This document shows, one piece after another, positions 1 to 11,888 of a DNA stretch of 64,000 bases. The stretch is from Hortaea werneckii (lineage: Eukaryota; Ascomycota; Dothideomycetes; Mycosphaerellales; Teratosphaeriaceae), in the NCBI GenBank assembly GCA_037044905.1, contig JBAOKB010000093.1, positions 744,001 to 808,000 on the forward strand. The letters are read 5' to 3'. Position numbers and translations under genes: made by a program. Within the stretch, counting starts at the first letter, position 1. Each line of letters opens with the position of its first letter. A model generated the notes under the pieces. That model was not told the origin of the DNA. It saw only the letters and a list, made by a program, of their open reading frames with translations, and made no database searches.

Positions 1-477
1 AGGCGGGTGGCCGCGAGTGGGGCTGCCATCCATCTGCTGCGGAGTATGCAGTTGCGACTGGGGAGGACCGGCTGAGTGTTGGTCTAGATAAGGCGTCGGG
101 CGTCCGTGCGGGGTCTGATGCGGCGTGCCTTGGAAGGTGCCCATCATGGAGGTAAGGTTTTGTCGCAGCTGCGGATCATCTGGCACGGGCTCTTGGTCTG
201 TATCGTCCTGGTCTGCATCGCCGTCATGGGCCTGTGTTGCGTTGCCATCTTCAGACGCGCCTGCGGTGGTGGGTGGATCATGGCGGTCACTGGAACGGCG
301 TTGGTTTGGGTCAGGTTGCTGGTAGAAAGGCAGACCGGACTGCTGACCTGGTGAAGGGTAGCGCTGGTATTGATGCTGGTGCTGGTGCTGCTGGAGTTCC
401 GAGGCGGCGTTGGTGTCGGCTGCGGGCGGTGAGTAGACGCTGCGGGACTGGCTGGATATCGACTGCCAGGCCGACAT
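1..477 (-). CDS. N-terminal part of an unknown Gln/Pro-rich protein, truncated by the window edge
   Basis: The minus strand is open from an ATG at 477 to the window edge (159 codons, no stop). The protein begins MSAWQSISSQSRSVYSPPAA. A Gln/His run follows at about residues 25-40, then an acidic patch rich in Asp, Gln and Glu at about 90-105, then more Pro/Gln/His-rich sequence. Composition is typical of a disordered activation or adaptor region of a fungal transcription or chromatin protein. No folded domain falls inside the window, so no function can be named. The start is chosen because it is the first ATG of a frame that remains open to the edge. Splicing beyond the window is unknown. Confidence 0.6.
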   Translation of the reverse strand, partial: MSAWQSISSQSRSVYSPPAADTNAASELQQHQHQHQYQRYPSPGQQSGLPFYQQPDPNQRRSSDRHDPPTTAGASEDGNATQAHDGDADQDDTDQEPVPDDPQLRQNLTSMMGTFQGTPHQTPHGRPTPYLDQHSAGPPQSQLHTPQQMDGSPTRGHPP

Positions 478-1665
478 GATTACGGGCGTGATTTAGTTAG
501 TAGCAGTGGCAGAGAGACAATTGTGCCAGTCATATGAAAGAGATTATACGTGATCTTCAGGGCAGAGAACGCATGGAGTGAAAGCGGTATCGCAATGATA
601 CCCGGGGTGGTGGTGGTGCATGAATGCGAGAAGACCAGGCGGACTGGCCAGCGAGGCAGCGTCGCAGCGACACTCGGCTATCGTACGGGCTAGCGCGTGA
701 TGGGGGCAAAAGCATGCGGTGTATAGCCAAGAGCAGCTTCACCTCTCCCACACAAGACCTACCTGTCCGTCCGGTCGCACTTCGATGTCGTTGGCAGCAG
801 AAGCGTAGCCTTTACGGTGTTGGAAGGAGATGAAGTCGCTTGCTGCTGGCGCGCAGTCCTGATCAATGCATTTCGGCGCGGTGATACCTTCTTCCAGCCT
901 CTCCCCCTCCTAGCCTTGCCCACTCTTTCCCATCGAAACCAGCCGGGAAAGTCGCGGCTTTCTCCATACTTGCCATCGTGCATACTGTAGGGTACTATGT
1001 ACCTGGGTACACGCTGACTCGCCACGACATGACATCGAGCGGTGCTCTCGACCCTCTGATCACCTCACGGATCGCTAATGGTACACCCTCCCCACGACAA
1101 TGAGACTCTAGATGCACGCAGACTCTGGCGAGGTTGATGTCTGCGCCATCCGTCCGACACCTTTCGACACGCACAAGGTGAAGCTGCACACGTAGACATT
1201 GAATAAGAGATTTAGGCCTATGATCAGATATCCCCTCGTGCAGAACTGCTGGGAGATCACACCTCTCTGCGTGACCATGTCATCCTTGAACCCCTATCAC
1301 CCTTGCACAACAACCGCCAATGCATAGGCACATGGCTCTGCCCAAGCAGTATTGTTCTCGCCGGCTGGCATTCCTCCTCGGCCTTTGGCGAATGGGTCTT
1401 ACCAATGACCTACAAACGCAGCCCCGACAATGTGGATCTCCAAGATACAATCAGATACCATCTGCTGCAGCGCGTCTGTCGCCAAGAACAAGGTAGGTAT
1501 CTTTGGAATGCACCGCGGCTCACCATCCGCGCGCGCATATTTCTTACCAAATCCTGTAAACCTTTCGTCAAAACAGCCGCTCTTACTGCCGCCGGCTGAT
1601 CACTACCAAAGTCCACTGGAGGACTGCGCAAACGGCGCAAGTACGGCGCCTACATCCGCCATGTC
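478..1665. other. Intergenic region between divergent genes
   Basis: This stretch separates the truncated minus-strand gene from the plus-strand mucin-like gene. It should hold both promoters. Short open frames here overlap on several frames, lack conserved content and are not called. No RNA gene or repeat is evident. Confidence 0.6.
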
Positions 1666-4600
1666 ATGTTCGCCACTTCTTGGGTATGGTGTGTTCTGCT
1701 GCATCTATGGCAAGCAAATGCACAGCCGTCATCATCGACCTCTCCGATCGACGCAGTCATATACACAACTACATCCACCAAGTCATGCAGCACGTTACCC
1801 CGGACGCTGTACGTCTACACATCAGACGACTCCACCTTTGTTGTTTCCAATCTTGGAAGTTCAACGGGACAGAGTTGGGATCAAGCGGTGCAGACTCCGG
1901 CATCTAAAAGTTGGGGAGGATCTTCAACCACGGTCCAGGGGAATTCGGGTTCTACAAGATTCGACACGGACAGTGACTCAGCCAAAGCGACCTCATCCGG
2001 CGAGGTCATCGATCCAGGTAATTCAATGCCTGGATGTCCCGCTCCTTCCACGATAACAGTCGTTCCGGACCCAACAGCCTCGTCTCTTACTACAACCGAG
2101 TTCAGTGCTGCTCGGGATTGTCCAGCCTCGTCAATCTCGCCAGAAACGGTGACCATAAATACTTGCGCTTCTACTGCGACCGCTGGCCAGGATCCGGAGT
2201 CTCTTTTCTCAACAGCAGGACCTTCCAGCTTCGGAGGGACATGTTCAGCAAATGCGACCACGACAGTGACATCTTACATCACCTTTACTGCTGAGCGTTA
2301 CACAGCTTTGCAGTCATCAGCCCAGACCACTCAAAGTGCTACCCAATCCACAGACATATCTACAAGTGCTCTCGAGTCGACTAACGTTGCTTCTTACGTC
2401 GCAACCAGGTGCCTCCGAACCGTCACGTCAATACAACCAGGATCGACGTTGATTTCCACCGCTTACCGGACTGCATACAATTGCTCTGCGATGATGACTC
2501 TACCTCCAGTAACGTCTTATGTCTATTACACAGCATCGGATGATAGGATTCCAAACGGCAATCAAAGCCTTGTGACATTCACGACCACAATGGTAGCATC
2601 TGGCCCAGTTGCTTTCTCTGGGATCCGTTCATGCCCATCTCTAGCTCCCATTCCCCCAATTACATCATACATCACAGCTTCCAATTTCAGCTGTGCTTCG
2701 GGCTGGACCAATACAGCATCAGCACCAGGAGCACTGACAACAGTATATTCTTGCACGTTGGAGGAAAGCTCCTATCAAAGAAGCGGATCTCAAGCAACGC
2801 GTACGGTGACTTCCTACGTGTTCGATGGGTACACTGCGTCCTCCAGTCCGGTCTCCATAGAAGAGTGCACAAATTTGACGGCGACTTCGATAGTTCAAAC
2901 CACTCTTCCAGCTAGTACTGTTTCGCCAATTACAGAGACAACCGTTCAGTACATCACCTCGACACTTCCGCGCCAGACTGACGTGATTACCTATACAAGT
3001 GTCCGACCAGCGGTAATTTTGCAACGTCTCGGACTTCTAAAGAGCAAGCTGATGTTTTGTGCTTTAGGAGACAAGTTTCATCACGGCAACCTCCACACTG
3101 CCGCAACAGACTACGACAATGATTTCTACCCTCCCCGCTTCGACGGTCGTCAGTACATATTACAGCACGATTCCACCACAGACTTTCACAGAGCGCGTGA
3201 CGAGTACCCTTCCTCCCGAGACACGAACCATCGTCTCCACACTTCCTCAAGCCACGACGACCGAATATTCGACTTTGCCAGCTTCGACAGTGGTCAGCAC
3301 AGCTACATCAACCCTTCCAGCTCAAACGAGCACGCAGGTGCGTTTATATCTCGCCTCAAATCATTCAAGGAGCTTCGGTTCGGGAGAGAGACCCAGTCAC
3401 TCTTGAAATTGTCCCTGAAGATCCAACCTCAAGGATCTATCTATAGCAGAGAGATGCTGATGGTAAGCTTTACAGGTCATTACATCCACCTTACCTCCTG
3501 GTACGACGACATTGGTTTCGACCTACGCCAGTACAGCCGTGGTTACTTATACTAGCGTGCGAGATGCCTCTACCTCTTACTTGACAGCTACAACAACGAG
3601 GGAACGAACACAGACGGTGACTGCTTATACAACACTTGAAGCAAGCACATATACAAGCACCGTATATTCGACCGTACAGACGACTGAGGTACAGACGCAA
3701 GTCTCGACGATGCCAGCCAGGTGAGAGCAACATTCGATTGCCTTGAAAAGCCAAAATTGATTCGTATTGCAGCTCAATATATGTCACGTATACGACAACC
3801 GTGCAAGGTCAAGTCCAAACGGTCACGTTTACTTACACGCCAACGACCAGCACGCCAGGTGCGGTGAGTTAAGGCATGAACATATGGTACTGCATGTACG
3901 CCCAGGCTCATGTAAGTTAGACCAGCTCCTCCTCTGCCTCGCCCACGGCATCAATCGTCGTGAGTCCGCCTGATCTGTGAGCTTTTGTGGAAATGCTAAT
4001 CCCTTTGTGTGTTCAGATCACTCCAACTGCGTCCGCGACGTCCAGCTCTTCTACCTCTTCTACTCTTGGAAGCAGTCTGGCTGTAAGTATTGTAAAACTT
4101 CACTGCTAGATGGTCAGTCCCCAATCTCTGACATTGTTTCATTTAGACGAGCACAAGCAGCTCAAGAACAAGCAGCCCCGTATTCGCAACGACAACCACG
4201 ACCACGACAACGACAAGAGCCACATCCTCAAGCTCTCGAAGAGTGAGTCCGATCCTCTTGAAGGACGAGCCTGATCTGACCTTGGAATTAGACCACCTCA
4301 AGCAGCACGAGCTTTGCCCGTCCAGACGTCGCACTCAGAACCCCAACCGTTATTGCAGGGTCTACCACGTCTGCAACGGCAAACGTCGACGACGCTCTCT
4401 TCGCCGTCAACGTGCCCTTTGCTGTGTCCCTCTACGGGGTTGCCAGCACAACCATCACCGTCACTTCAAACGGGGTAAGCCTGTCTGCAATCTGTCGTTC
4501 GCCGTCATCAACTCACACGCAGCAGATTCTTGCCGTCGCTTCTCCGGTCACTACTGCGTACCAAAACGCCGCTCTCCCGCAATACAGCGTCTGTGGCACC

Positions 4601-5054
4601 GGGTTGCTGGCGTTCTGGGACGATCTCATCGCCAACTCCGGCAGGGCTCAGGGTATCTTTTGGTCATCCGAGGGCAAGTCTCCGAGTCGCTCGATCACGT
4701 TCGAGTTCTACGAGTCTCATTATCAAGCTCCGGACACTTACGGTAAGCCTTCATTCACCTCCTTCCTCAAAACCTCGTTCGCAAAAGCTAACTTATCTTC
4801 CAGCCCATTTCTTGGTCAGTTTCTGGGAAAACCTCCCGGGTATTGCGACCATCGACTTCCTTAATATCACCGATAACGGCGTCTCTGCTACCGTGGGAGG
4901 GCAGAGCCAGGCGGCGGGCTTGTACGCTCAGTACTCGTTCAATCAGGCGGTCATCAACAATGGTTTACTGCTCACGCTTAACTCGACTACAAACTCCTGG
5001 TATACGGGTTACCCGCCTGGGATCTTCGCTATGCCTGGGGCGATATACTCTTGA
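1666..5054 (+). CDS. Large secreted Ser/Thr-rich mucin-like protein with conserved C-terminal domain
   Basis: A ten-exon model gives 934 residues: 1666-3012, 3068-3337, 3476-3720, 3773-3863, 3921-3959, 4017-4082, 4147-4242, 4292-4474, 4526-4742 and 4804-5054. Every junction is GT-AG and keeps frame. Residues 1-20 form a short signal peptide ending near Ala-Asn-Ala-Gln. The next roughly 650 residues are dominated by Thr and Ser, with recurring motifs such as TSY(I/V), STLP-x2-T and TLPASTVVS, expected to be heavily O-glycosylated. The last roughly 200 residues are low in Ser/Thr repeats and contain a beta-rich domain, with SNG, a CGTGLLAFWDD motif and an SFWEN motif, resembling the C-terminal domain of other ascomycete surface proteins. 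There is no obvious GPI signal, so it is probably wall-associated or secreted. Role unknown; adhesin-like is inference. The first ATG could be preceded by an unseen exon. Confidence 0.75.
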
Positions 5055-6347
5055 AGAAGCAGACTTTGGAGGACTCATGGAAATTATCATGCATGGTATT
5101 TTCTGTGTATCATGTTCGTGTACATAAACAGAACTCGAAATGATTGGTCAAGTCTGCAATTGACGTGAGACTTGCCCGTGTCATTGAAAGCGAATGTCTC
5201 CTCTCTCTCTCTCAGTCGATATGGGCGCGTGGATAAGGGTCTCCCAGATGCGTGAAGACCATGATCTCCTTGTGGAGATACTTCAGCGCCTATGGACAGA
5301 CACCCCACGTCTCATCATCCTGAAAATAGTGGCGAAGGTGAAACACTATACTCCAAACTTGACGGTTTCGTTGCGCGCCGCATCGAGCGCTTTTCTTCGC
5401 GGTACATTATGACGCACCTTCGTTCGCCTAGCTAAGCGCCTGCAGGTGTCGTCTCAGGATTTCTTCTCCTCCTCCTCGCATAGTAAATAAGCCGGGGATG
5501 GACCTAGCCCGGCTCCATCCCCAACTCACCCACGCGAGTCATGTCAAACACATCCGCGACGGATCCTCTTGAGTTTTCTAATCCGATAGAAAGGTACCTA
5601 GATACGCAGGATTCTGGGTAAAACCTGTCAGCGAATTGCGCGCGTGCACGCTTTCATCCTATCGCATCCTTGTCCCCTTCGGCTGGCACATTTTTTCGCC
5701 ACTACTGACCGGTGAGCAGATCGAACAGTATATCTAGGGTTGAGTATCTTGGCCCTGTAGCTTCCAGCAGGTGCCTTGGCTTGCATGAGTGGGAGTTGGA
5801 CTTGGTACAGAAGGGAGACTCTGTGGGACCGAGCTGGCCGGGTCTGACAGCACCATCCGGACATGCGGTCGGATTGGGGTGGTGAAGTCCAGATATACTT
5901 ATCAGCTTCCAGAATTGGGATGTGGTATATTCGCCGGCTTTTTATTGAATTATAAGTTGCTGACGACTGCATTGGAAAGTGGGCTGAGCGTTGCATGTAC
6001 CATGTCCGAAGTACACCTCGGCTTTCTCTTCCTTTGAAGATTTTATCCCCGTTGTATGGTGAGTGGTATTCCCAGTGCAGGTGATAAGAACGTGGTGAGT
6101 GTAGGAAGGATGGAAGCGAAGGAAGGGAAGGAGTGCAGAAGGAAGAGAAGGATCTTTAGTGACCAGCGTGACCTATCTACTATGTATCTCCTGCAGCGCC
6201 CATTTGGAATTCCTGCCATCCTAGCAAGAAAAAATGCTGGAAGGAGGAATTGCCGTGCCGTACCAATCCTTGCCAGGACGCTCGAGCTAGGAAGCGCTAC
6301 TGTACCGTCATCCATCCACCTGCCCATCTGTCGACCGGTGAAGGAGG

Positions 6348-6355
6348 TATATAAG
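6348..6355 (+). promoter_or_regulatory. TATA-like element without an assigned gene
   Basis: TATATAAG is a strong match to a TATA box, with pyrimidine-rich sequence (CTCTCCCTTCCCCC) about 60 bases downstream, an arrangement often seen at fungal promoters. No convincing coding region follows, so this may be chance or may drive a non-coding RNA. Confidence 0.25.
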
Positions 6356-6520
6356 TACCCGATTGAACTGCATAACTGCCGATCAGCAGTATCCGTACAC
6401 TATCAAGACCCTCTCCCTTCCCCCTTCTGGGTAAACTTGGTAGGTACAAAGGAAAAAAGTATACCAAGACGCTGCAGTATCCATGACCGAAGGAGTCATA
6501 CGACTAGGATGCTAGCAACC

Positions 6521-6606
6521 CTTACAATCCCTTCCGTATTTCCCATAGGAGCGCCTGATGGCTTACGATCCCCTTCCGTATTCCCAAAAGAGCACCTACC
6601 TGATAG
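6521..6606. repeat. Diverged tandem duplication of about 41 bases
   Basis: Copy 1 spans about 6521-6561 and copy 2 about 6562-6606. Both begin CTTAC(A/G)ATCC and share CTTCCGTATT and a following GAGC. They differ by several substitutions and small indels. They lie just upstream of the CCCTR array. Confidence 0.7.
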
Positions 6607-6644
6607 AGAAATGGACGGACACTGCATGAGCAACGACTTCTGAC

Positions 6645-6724
6645 TACCCTGCCCTGCCCTACCCTACCCTACCCTACTCTACCCTACCCTGCCCTGCCCT
6701 GCCCTGCCCTGCCCTACCCTGCCT
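6645..6724. repeat. CCCTA/CCCTG pentanucleotide array
   Basis: About 15 units of CCCTR with the purine switching between A and G and one CTCT variant. It is an internal minisatellite-like block. The unit is five bases, not the six-base CCCTAA of fungal telomeres. Confidence 0.85.
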
Positions 6725-6830
6725 AGGAACCCCCGGAGGGTCCTCTCATCTTGTCTTGCAGATATCCTCACCCCGACGAGAAAAACGCGGCAGCTCATAG
6801 TCGGCAGATGAAGAGGTGTGTTGTTCAGGA

Positions 6831-6892
6831 TGGTGGCGGCGGCGGCGGTCGATCGGTCGTGATGGTGGTGGTGGTGATGGTGGTGGTCGACC
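6831..6892. repeat. GGT/GGC trinucleotide-rich block
   Basis: Runs of GGC, GGT and GAT triplets interrupted by TCGATCGGTCG. It does not sit in a supported coding frame. Confidence 0.7.
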
Positions 6893-7059
6893 ACTCTTAC
6901 GCAGTAACTACTAAGATGAGGGAGTAGCAGTCTCTGTAACAGCCCTAAGCCGAAGAACCCTGTACCCCTTTTCTCTCTCAAGACGTTATGGCAATGAGAG
7001 GCTTTGGGAGGTAGGGTGGCAAGCGAAACCCGCACCGCTGATAAAGCACGAGGAAAGTT

Positions 7060-7086
7060 GTTTTTTTTTTTTTTGGTTTTTTTTTG
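7060..7086. repeat. Poly-T run, interrupted
   Basis: Fifteen T, two G, then nine T. Read on the minus strand this is an A-rich stretch downstream of the ABC transporter stop codon and may belong to its 3' region. Confidence 0.7.
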
Positions 7087-7353
7087 GTGGAAGTAAGATG
7101 TTGGTATACCATATACACGCACAATATCTATAAAAGAAAAAAGGGGTAGCGACAGGATATATGCTAAACCACCACCATAAGACGCTGCTGCTGCTACTGC
7201 TGTTAAACGCCCCTATGTTCAAAACTCCCATCGCTCGTATATCCCGAAGAACTCCGTTTCGACTCATTTCGTAGCAATTCCTTTCTTCCCTCCCCCTTTA
7301 TACCAAAGGAAAGGGAAAACAAACAGGCGGAAAGAAGAGAGGGGCGAGCGATT

Positions 7354-9508
7354 CTATTGCCGCCTGAGGTAGAGGACAAGCCATCCTAGCAGTCTGTAGC
7401 CGCAGATGATGCCGATCATGATGCCGACCCATTTGCCGGTGGAGCCGACCTCGTAGCCGTAGTTCTCCAGCACGCCGGTGCCGGCGATGAGACACTGGTC
7501 GGCGAGGTCGGTCTCGTACATGCAGGAGCAGCCGTTGGGCGCGTTCTCGTTCGGCGGGCAGGTGAAGTTGCGGTGCCCGAACTCGTTCACCATCATGCCC
7601 TGGAAGACGTAGGATTGGTAGTCGATGTAGTGGAAGACGTAGCGCCAGAAGGGGTTGAGGGTCTGGGGCGGGACGAGGAAACCGCCTGTGCACATCCAGA
7701 GTCCGTTGGCGAAGGCGGTGCCGGCCAGTGCAACCACGAAGATGGGGATCAGCGAGCTGACTAGCACGACGAGCGATTCGGCGGCGATCAGGTCGAGGAA
7801 GAGCCACATGATCCAGGTGAAGAAGGCGTCGGCGGTGGGCCTGAAGTTGGATAGCCAGTAGGCGACGATGGAAAAGAGGCAGGCAATGGCGAAGAGGTAG
7901 GGAATGCCGGTGATGAAGTTGGCGATCAGGAAGGCAGTCGGGCCGTAAAGACCGTTGGCACGCTCCTTCATAAAGAGCGCGCGATCCTCCAAGAAAGCAG
8001 GAATGTAGGCGACAGCCATGAAAGACATGAAAGCACCACCGAAGAAAATAGCGTTGATGAAGGACTGGATGTTGCCTTGCGTAGGGCTAAGACGCAGCCA
8101 AACCTGAGGATTTTGTCAGTGATCTAGCTTTTTTGATCCAATAACACAATTTATATGACTTACCGTGCCCATCATCACCGCCAGACCCATGTACATCGCG
8201 ATACGAATGCCGTAAGCGATGATATCGCGGTACGACTTGATAAAGAAACGATGCGTAAGAGCCATAATGATCGAGAAGGTGCCAGCAATCTCTTCTCTCG
8301 TGTCGGCGTTGATCTCAGTGTCCATAGAATTGCGCGCCATCTCGTCGGTAAGCTCGGTCACAGTGGAAGTGGCGAGGCGAGACTTGTGCCATGACGAGTG
8401 AACCATGTTCAGCTGCTGTTCGACTTCGCTGCGGTCACGAGCAAAGTCAGTGTTCACGAAGTCGATGATGAACTCGGCCGGGTTCATGTAGAGTGGGATA
8501 GGGAAGCCGCAGGCGTCAAAGTATGGTTGCACCTCAGAGACGGGACCGCTGTACGCAGTGCCACCTTGAGAGAGCAGCAGGAGCTTGTCGAACATGGCGA
8601 AGGTCGATGTGGAAGGCTGATGGATCGATGCGATGACGATGAGGTTGTGCTTCTTGGCAATTTCCTTGACGAAGGAGATGACCTCGAACGAGGCGGCCGA
8701 GTCGAGACCAGAAGTGGGCTCGTCCAGGAAGAGCAGCTTTGGACTGGTGATGAGTTGCGCTGCAACGCTAACACGACGCTTCTGACCACCGGAGATGCCC
8801 TTCCTGATGGCGGTACCGATCAAGTTGTTGGCCTGGCCACCGAGACCGAAAGCCGTGAGGAGGGCCTCGATACGCTGGATGCGCTCCAGCTTGCTGACCG
8901 AGCTCGGGAGCGAGAGTCGGGCGGCAAAGTTGAGGGTCTCGCGGACAGTCAGCGAGCCGACTAGGGCGTCTTCTTGCTCGACGTATGCTGAGATGCGACG
9001 GAAGGTCTTGGGGTTGGCGGGGGAGCCGTTGATGTAGATGTTAGCCTGAACGGAGGCATTGAGGGCGGCAGTGCGCTGGGCGAGAACGTTCAGCAAGGTC
9101 GATTTGCCGGAACCGGAGGGGCCCATCAGGGCGAGGAGCTCGCCCGACTTGACGATGCCACTGATATCGGAGAGGATGTTCTTGGGTTGCTGGGTCTGTC
9201 GGTCCTTGACGGTGACGGTGACACCCTTCCAGCCGAAGCTCCGGATGTTGGTGTTGGTGAGTTGGGCATAGTCGCCCCCGATCATCTGTGAGGAAGGGTT
9301 AGCGACTGGCTGGCGTCGAGGTGATTGATGATGAGGCACCGGTGGCGCTCGGGTATGAAGAGAGACGGACCTTCTCGATGTCGCTCATCTTGTCGTAGCC
9401 CTTGCGTTCCGGGAACGCCGAGACGCTGCTGGTAGCCACTTTGCTCGAAGCCACTTTGTCGGCGGAGGGAGGTGCGGGGGAGTGGGTGGTGACTTCTTTG
9501 TCTTCCAC
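7354..9508 (-). CDS. ABCG (White-type) half-size ABC transporter
   Basis: Three exons (9508-9371, 9285-8164, 8103-7354) joined by in-phase GT-AG introns give 669 residues, the usual size of an ABCG half transporter. Order is nucleotide-binding domain then membrane domain, as in the White/PDR branch. The ATPase has Walker A GPSGSGKST, signature ISGGQKRR, Walker B LLFLDEPTSGLDS and the switch histidine in IHQPS. The C-terminal part carries about six hydrophobic helices, with a Cys-rich loop before the last helix (CPPNENAPNGCSC, later DQC). Half transporters work as homo- or heterodimers. Substrates in this family are lipids, sterols, pigments or drugs, and the sequence does not say which applies here. 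The first 46 residues are Ser/Lys-rich and probably cytosolic. No cluster partners are nearby. Confidence 0.93.
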
Positions 9509-11888
9509 GTGGGGTAGAATATTGAAGAGAAGGTAGGGGAAAGTAAGGTTGCGAAAGGAGCCCAGCTGCCTTTATGAGAACAATGAAGGTGGGTGTCTTT
9601 GTTGTAGGTGGTGTTGGATAGCGGTGGTTGTCGAATGAATGATGTGCTGCACAACCGGAGGTCGATCGCTGGTCGATGGCAGCGAAGGGAGCGGAGGCAG
9701 ATGATGGATAGAAAGAGTGGCGACGCGCGGGTTGGCGTGCAGAAGGAGGGGAAGATAACCAAGGAAGGATGGGCGTTTGGGACGTTGCACAAAGAAGGAT
9801 GAAGCGGATGAGGAGCGGCGACGGCGGTGACTTTTGTCCAGCAGGTGAACGCGTATAGCCGGGTCCCTGGATCGCTACAGATGCAGTGGGAGAGTGGAGG
9901 CGTCTGAGCCGTTTGCGGTTGCGTTGGCGGGTTTTTGCTTTTGGGGGTTGCGTTTTCCACGGCCAGAACGGACGCCGGACGCCCTACTGCCTAGTCTACC
10001 TAGTCTACCTAGTCTACCTTGGACTACCTGGTCTAGTGGAAGCCAGCAGCAGCGGCAGCAACAGCAGGGAGGACGAGTTCAACCGCGTTGAATGGCCCAC
10101 TGCCGGTCGGAGGAGGTGCTGGCGCCAAAGCAACTCCATGTGGTGCAGCGCATGCTTCAGCGCTATTCCCGTTCAGGAGCCTGGATATGCAAAGCCAGCA
10201 AGCCGATCGCAACCCTGACACAGTCGGTTGCCAGTGCTGACTCCCCGGCAAACCCCTGAAACACGCCCCGCCGGTGAAGAACAGCCGAACCACAGAGTCG
10301 CGCGAGATGTACCTGCCGTAGCGTGTCCCGCTTAGCCCCTTAGCCTCCCGTAGCGCCACCCCATGAGAGCTTAATTGGGATTGCCTGAAGCTACACGTCT
10401 ACTACTGCCGATGCCCACCATCCACTTGATCACTTCGGTTCGAGTACGCGCCCTCAGAAAGGGTGGGCGACGCAACGACGCCGCCCACGCCCGCGTTGCG
10501 ACATACCTGCGTTGATGCCGCTGTCGCTGGTCACAGATGCGCGGAGAGCCGCAGCAGGCTGACACCCATGTCCTTGCTTGCCTGTCGCCCTGCCAGCGGT
10601 GCGACTGCCCTGCACCTCTCAGCAACACAGCGGCCTGCGCGGTCCCGGTGACCTATCGCTTGATGCGAGGAAGCTTCATCAGGGACGCGACCAGGAAAAG
10701 CTACTCCGCTGACCATCGCCGTGTTGGGCTGCCATCGGTACTATTTCTCATCGCAGAACGTTCGGCTCTGCGCAAAAAAAAAGGGGGAGCCGGTGGATGG
10801 CCTGAGCACGAACGGCCAACTTTGTTCATCCAAAACAATTTCGGTCCTCGACTTCCCTCCCCCACATCTTAACCTCCCGGGAAAGGAGATGCGCGGCATG
10901 TCTGACTTTCGGGCCACGCACGCTGAGGCCAAGAGGTCATCCTCACCCTCCCAATCCCTGGCAGCGCCTCAGCAATTGGCTCACGCCAGTGTGATCTGCT
11001 CGAGATGCGCGGAGCGGCGGTCGATCTGGAGTCATGCACAGAACGTCGCGCGTTGATTGATTATGATACGGTTCATCATGTGCGGTAGGGGTACTGTTGG
11101 TGGCAAGCTAGTCTAGCGATGAGCACGGTGCCGCCGTGGTGATAGATAGACATGACGAAAAGGCTGGAGCTCCAACCGTCTGTGTGACGGTCCTGTCTGG
11201 CTACCTGCATCTCCGCCACGTTGTCCATCGCCTCGAGGCGGCCGGTGAGGGCACATGAGTTTTGTCATAACGGAGTCAACACCCTCCAATGGGGAAGCCT
11301 CGGCGGTTGGCGGCCATGGCATGGGCGCTGTTGACGGCCTTCGACGGTTGGGAAGTCCCCTTGGCCACATGCACAGCGACCCCGTTTTGAGAATGTGGCA
11401 TGGCATGCTATTGCCGCGGCAGACCTGGATTTGACTCGCTCAAACATTTACCTGGACGCCATGCCCATAGAGGGTGGAAATAGCGTGAGCCTAAATCGTG
11501 ATAGTCCCCTCTGCGCTATTGCCAAGAATGGGTTTTTATAGACGCTAGCGCTCGGCGTGTATCGGCTAGCCCAGCAAGTTCCCAGACACCCAGACGCAAG
11601 CTGCTCTATCTCTTGGATCCTGGCCTCTGGAGCTCGCTTTGCTGCGCCTTGTGCTTCAGCTTTGTACACCTGCCATCCATTCTTTGTACGCTCATTGTTC
11701 ATTGCTTGCTTTTTTGATCCCATCCGCTCATTACCCGCCCATTGTCTCGCCAATTTACCGAGCAATCTACACCGCGCCTGGGCCGGAATTGTAATACGTC
11801 TTATTGGACTTTCGCTCCTTAATGTCGTTGTCCGACAACTTTCCTAGATAGATCGCTCAGGACCTTAGCTCTGGAAGCTACCATTACG
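9509..11888. other. Long intergenic region (divergent promoters)
   Basis: This region separates the minus-strand ABC transporter from the plus-strand PLP-enzyme gene and should contain both promoters. Open frames are short, overlap on several strands and look non-coding. One short tandem repeat is listed separately. Confidence 0.55.
9991..10017. repeat. Nine-base tandem repeat, three copies
   Basis: The unit CTAGTCTAC occurs three times in a row and decays into related sequence for another 20 bases or so. Confidence 0.8.

Larger units (their letters stand above)
5055..7353. other. Long intergenic gap with simple repeats and no supported gene
   Basis: This gap lies between the convergent mucin-like and ABC transporter genes. 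Open frames in it have no recognisable content. It contains a TATA-like element, a diverged 40-base tandem duplication, a CCCTR pentamer array, a GGT-rich block and a poly-T run, each listed separately. A small untranslated or peptide-coding transcript cannot be excluded. Confidence 0.55.

Noticed and set aside
5628..5996. 122-codon minus-strand open frame
   Set aside because: Looks random and no splice-compatible extension was found.
6056..6643. 195-codon plus-strand open frame in the gap before the ABC gene
   Set aside because: It runs through the tandem duplication with no domain-like content and no conserved residues I can point to.
6645..6724. CCCTA-type array as an internal telomere
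   Set aside because: The unit is five bases with A/G alternation, not CCCTAA, and unique genes lie on both sides.
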